44,768 nt of DNA from DATEPR01 sp036279295 (GTDB taxonomy: Bacteria > Actinomycetota > Actinomycetes > Mycobacteriales > Pseudonocardiaceae). How positions within the stretch are numbered: the first letter of the stretch is position 1; each line of letters begins with the position of its first letter. Below are positions 44,014-44,768 of this stretch, piece after piece. The notes beneath the pieces were generated by a model, which did not search any database, was not told where the DNA came from, and saw nothing but the letters and a program-made list of their open reading frames with translations. The stretch is from positions 1-44,768 of the forward strand of contig DASUJK010000446.1 in assembly GCA_036279295.1 (NCBI GenBank), written 5' to 3'. Made by a program: the position numbers and the translations under genes.

Positions 44014-44341
44014 GGGAGTCCTCCTTGCACGGTGACTGCCGTGCAGCCTGCTCCCGCTCATCCTGGCTCCGAGCCAACAGAGCTGAGACCAGCTCGGAAG
44101 CGGCCAGTAGATCCTCCAGCGATCCCAGTGTCGCCGACCTCTCGCCGACCTCACCGCCGGCGGCGTCGGTTCCGGCCTCCAGATCGGTCCACGCCGCCGG
44201 AACCATCGACTTGCTGCCGTCAGGCAGCACCAGCAGCAACTCCAGGTGGCCATGTCGCCGCAACCGGCCCAGCACCACCAGGGACAGGCCTTCCAGCGGA
44301 TGCCGCCGACGCGTGACCACCACTGCCAGCACCGCGGTCAT
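43841..44341 (-). CDS. DUF5372-like protein of the serine-recombinase element
   Basis: This 166-residue protein has the N-terminal pattern RRHPLEGLSLVVLGRLRRHG, VLPDGSKSMVPAAWTDLEA and LEDLLAASELVSALLA. This matches the DUF5372 proteins encoded beside large serine recombinases in actinomycetes. The last 60 residues overlap the small gene 43837-44013 in another frame and look low-complexity, so the true end may be functionally earlier. ATG 44341 overlaps the previous stop (ATGA). Confidence 0.7.
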   Translation of the reverse strand: MTAVLAVVVTRRRHPLEGLSLVVLGRLRRHGHLELLLVLPDGSKSMVPAAWTDLEAGTDAAGGEVGERSATLGSLEDLLAASELVSALLARSQDEREQAARQSPCKEDSHAACAAQSAARPGSGATPNPVSPASRTAGRGGGQPAGSPDRQSIRSNADAGDEGERA

Positions 44342-44727
44342 CGGTTCGCCGCGGCCACAGCGACACCGGCATCGCGGTGACCAGCAGCGTGAAGGACAAC
44401 CTGGGCCACCAAAACGATGCTGGCTTTGTCCAACCCGGACACCGCGTCCCGCAAGTCCACCGGGACGCCCTCGGCGATGCTCGCCGCGATCCGCAGGATC
44501 TGCGCCTCGCCGCCCGAGCACGGCAGGCGCCCCGTTCCCAGCGCCGTCACTGCCGCGGACCAGTCGACGAACGCCATCGGCGTCCCGTCGATGACGCTCT
44601 GGCCAGTCTCGATGAACTCGCCGACGAAGTCGACGCGCAGCAACCAGCCCATATGGCTGATCAGCAGCCTGACCGCTGCCTCAGCGCAGTACAGACCTCG
44701 AGCGTTCGCGCACAGCGCTTCTGCCAA
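44338..44727 (-). CDS. Conserved hypothetical protein of the serine-recombinase element
   Basis: This 129-residue protein contains MGWLLRVDFVGEFIETG, FVDWSAAVTALGTGRLPCSGGE and VPVDLRDAVSGLDKASIVLVAQVVLHAAG. From memory such proteins occur beside DUF5372 and large serine recombinases, but the function is unknown. ATG at 44727 is 41 bp from the window edge. It may be the first gene of the element operon. No membrane segment or catalytic motif is seen. Confidence 0.6.
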   Translation of the reverse strand: MAEALCANARGLYCAEAAVRLLISHMGWLLRVDFVGEFIETGQSVIDGTPMAFVDWSAAVTALGTGRLPCSGGEAQILRIAASIAEGVPVDLRDAVSGLDKASIVLVAQVVLHAAGHRDAGVAVAAANR

Positions 44728-44768
44728 GTCCTCGATACCGGTAGTGAGTCGGGTCCTCGTTCGACACC

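Larger units (their letters stand above)
41590..44768 (-). mobile_element. Large-serine-recombinase element, right end outside the window
   Basis: Four overlapping minus-strand genes (44727 to 41622) form one operon ending in a large serine recombinase. The left edge coincides with the point where the group II intron reverse-transcriptase gene is interrupted, about 41583-41613. I see no terminal inverted repeat, as expected for serine recombinases, which leave short att core duplications. The right end is not in the window. Confidence 0.6.

Overview
The window is a high-GC actinomycete chromosome segment. GC-rich codon third positions, DUF397, DUF6104, an SpdB-type transfer protein and DUF5372 all point to Actinomycetota, and a Pseudonocardiales-like genus is my inference. 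Coordinates 2-13540 and 24576-35188 look like ordinary chromosome. The rest is accessory DNA at different stages of decay.

Region by region. (1) 2-3273: the end of an osmoprotectant ABC transporter operon and an APC amino acid permease. (2) 3408-12228: a histidine-utilisation locus, with a divergent IclR regulator and a tightly overlapping operon hutH-hutU-M20 amidohydrolase-hutF-hutI, followed by a MalY/PatB-type aminotransferase. hutG is absent, and the M20 enzyme sits where a formylglutamate deformylase is needed. (3) 12342-14107: an exported CBM3-like protein, a RelE-type toxin-antitoxin pair with a readable promoter/operator, and a DUF397-DUF6104 pair with a truncated DUF5753 regulator. 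(4) 14336-24381: a roughly 10 kb island bracketed by imperfect 36-bp direct repeats. It holds an SpdB/DUF2637 gene, a recombinase-like HTH protein, a two-gene module of unknown function, and a complete Wadjet type I operon (jetA-jetB-jetC-jetD), an SMC-family anti-plasmid defence system. The unknown module is divergent from jetA across a short gap containing a perfect inverted repeat. (5) 24576-34996: an AraC regulator with a divergent, frameshifted aldo/keto reductase, an ankyrin-repeat protein, a VIT1-family membrane protein, a MauE-DsbA pair, two tandem DnaA boxes, a VOC protein with a UvrA paralogue, and a phenylacetate-CoA ligase-like enzyme.

(6) 35116-44768: after tRNA-Ala(GGC) comes a decaying accessory zone. 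It contains transposase remnants, intact small membrane/stress genes, and broken pieces of a PRC-barrel/DUF2382 protein, a transaldolase and an ANTAR regulator. A group II intron reverse-transcriptase fragment is cut off where a four-gene large-serine-recombinase element begins. That element runs leftward and probably continues past the right edge.

The strongest 'system' in the window is the Wadjet island. The most testable new ideas are the shared control region between Wadjet and its divergent unknown module, the bracketing repeats, the non-canonical last step of the hut pathway, and the recombinase element inserted in a group II intron gene.
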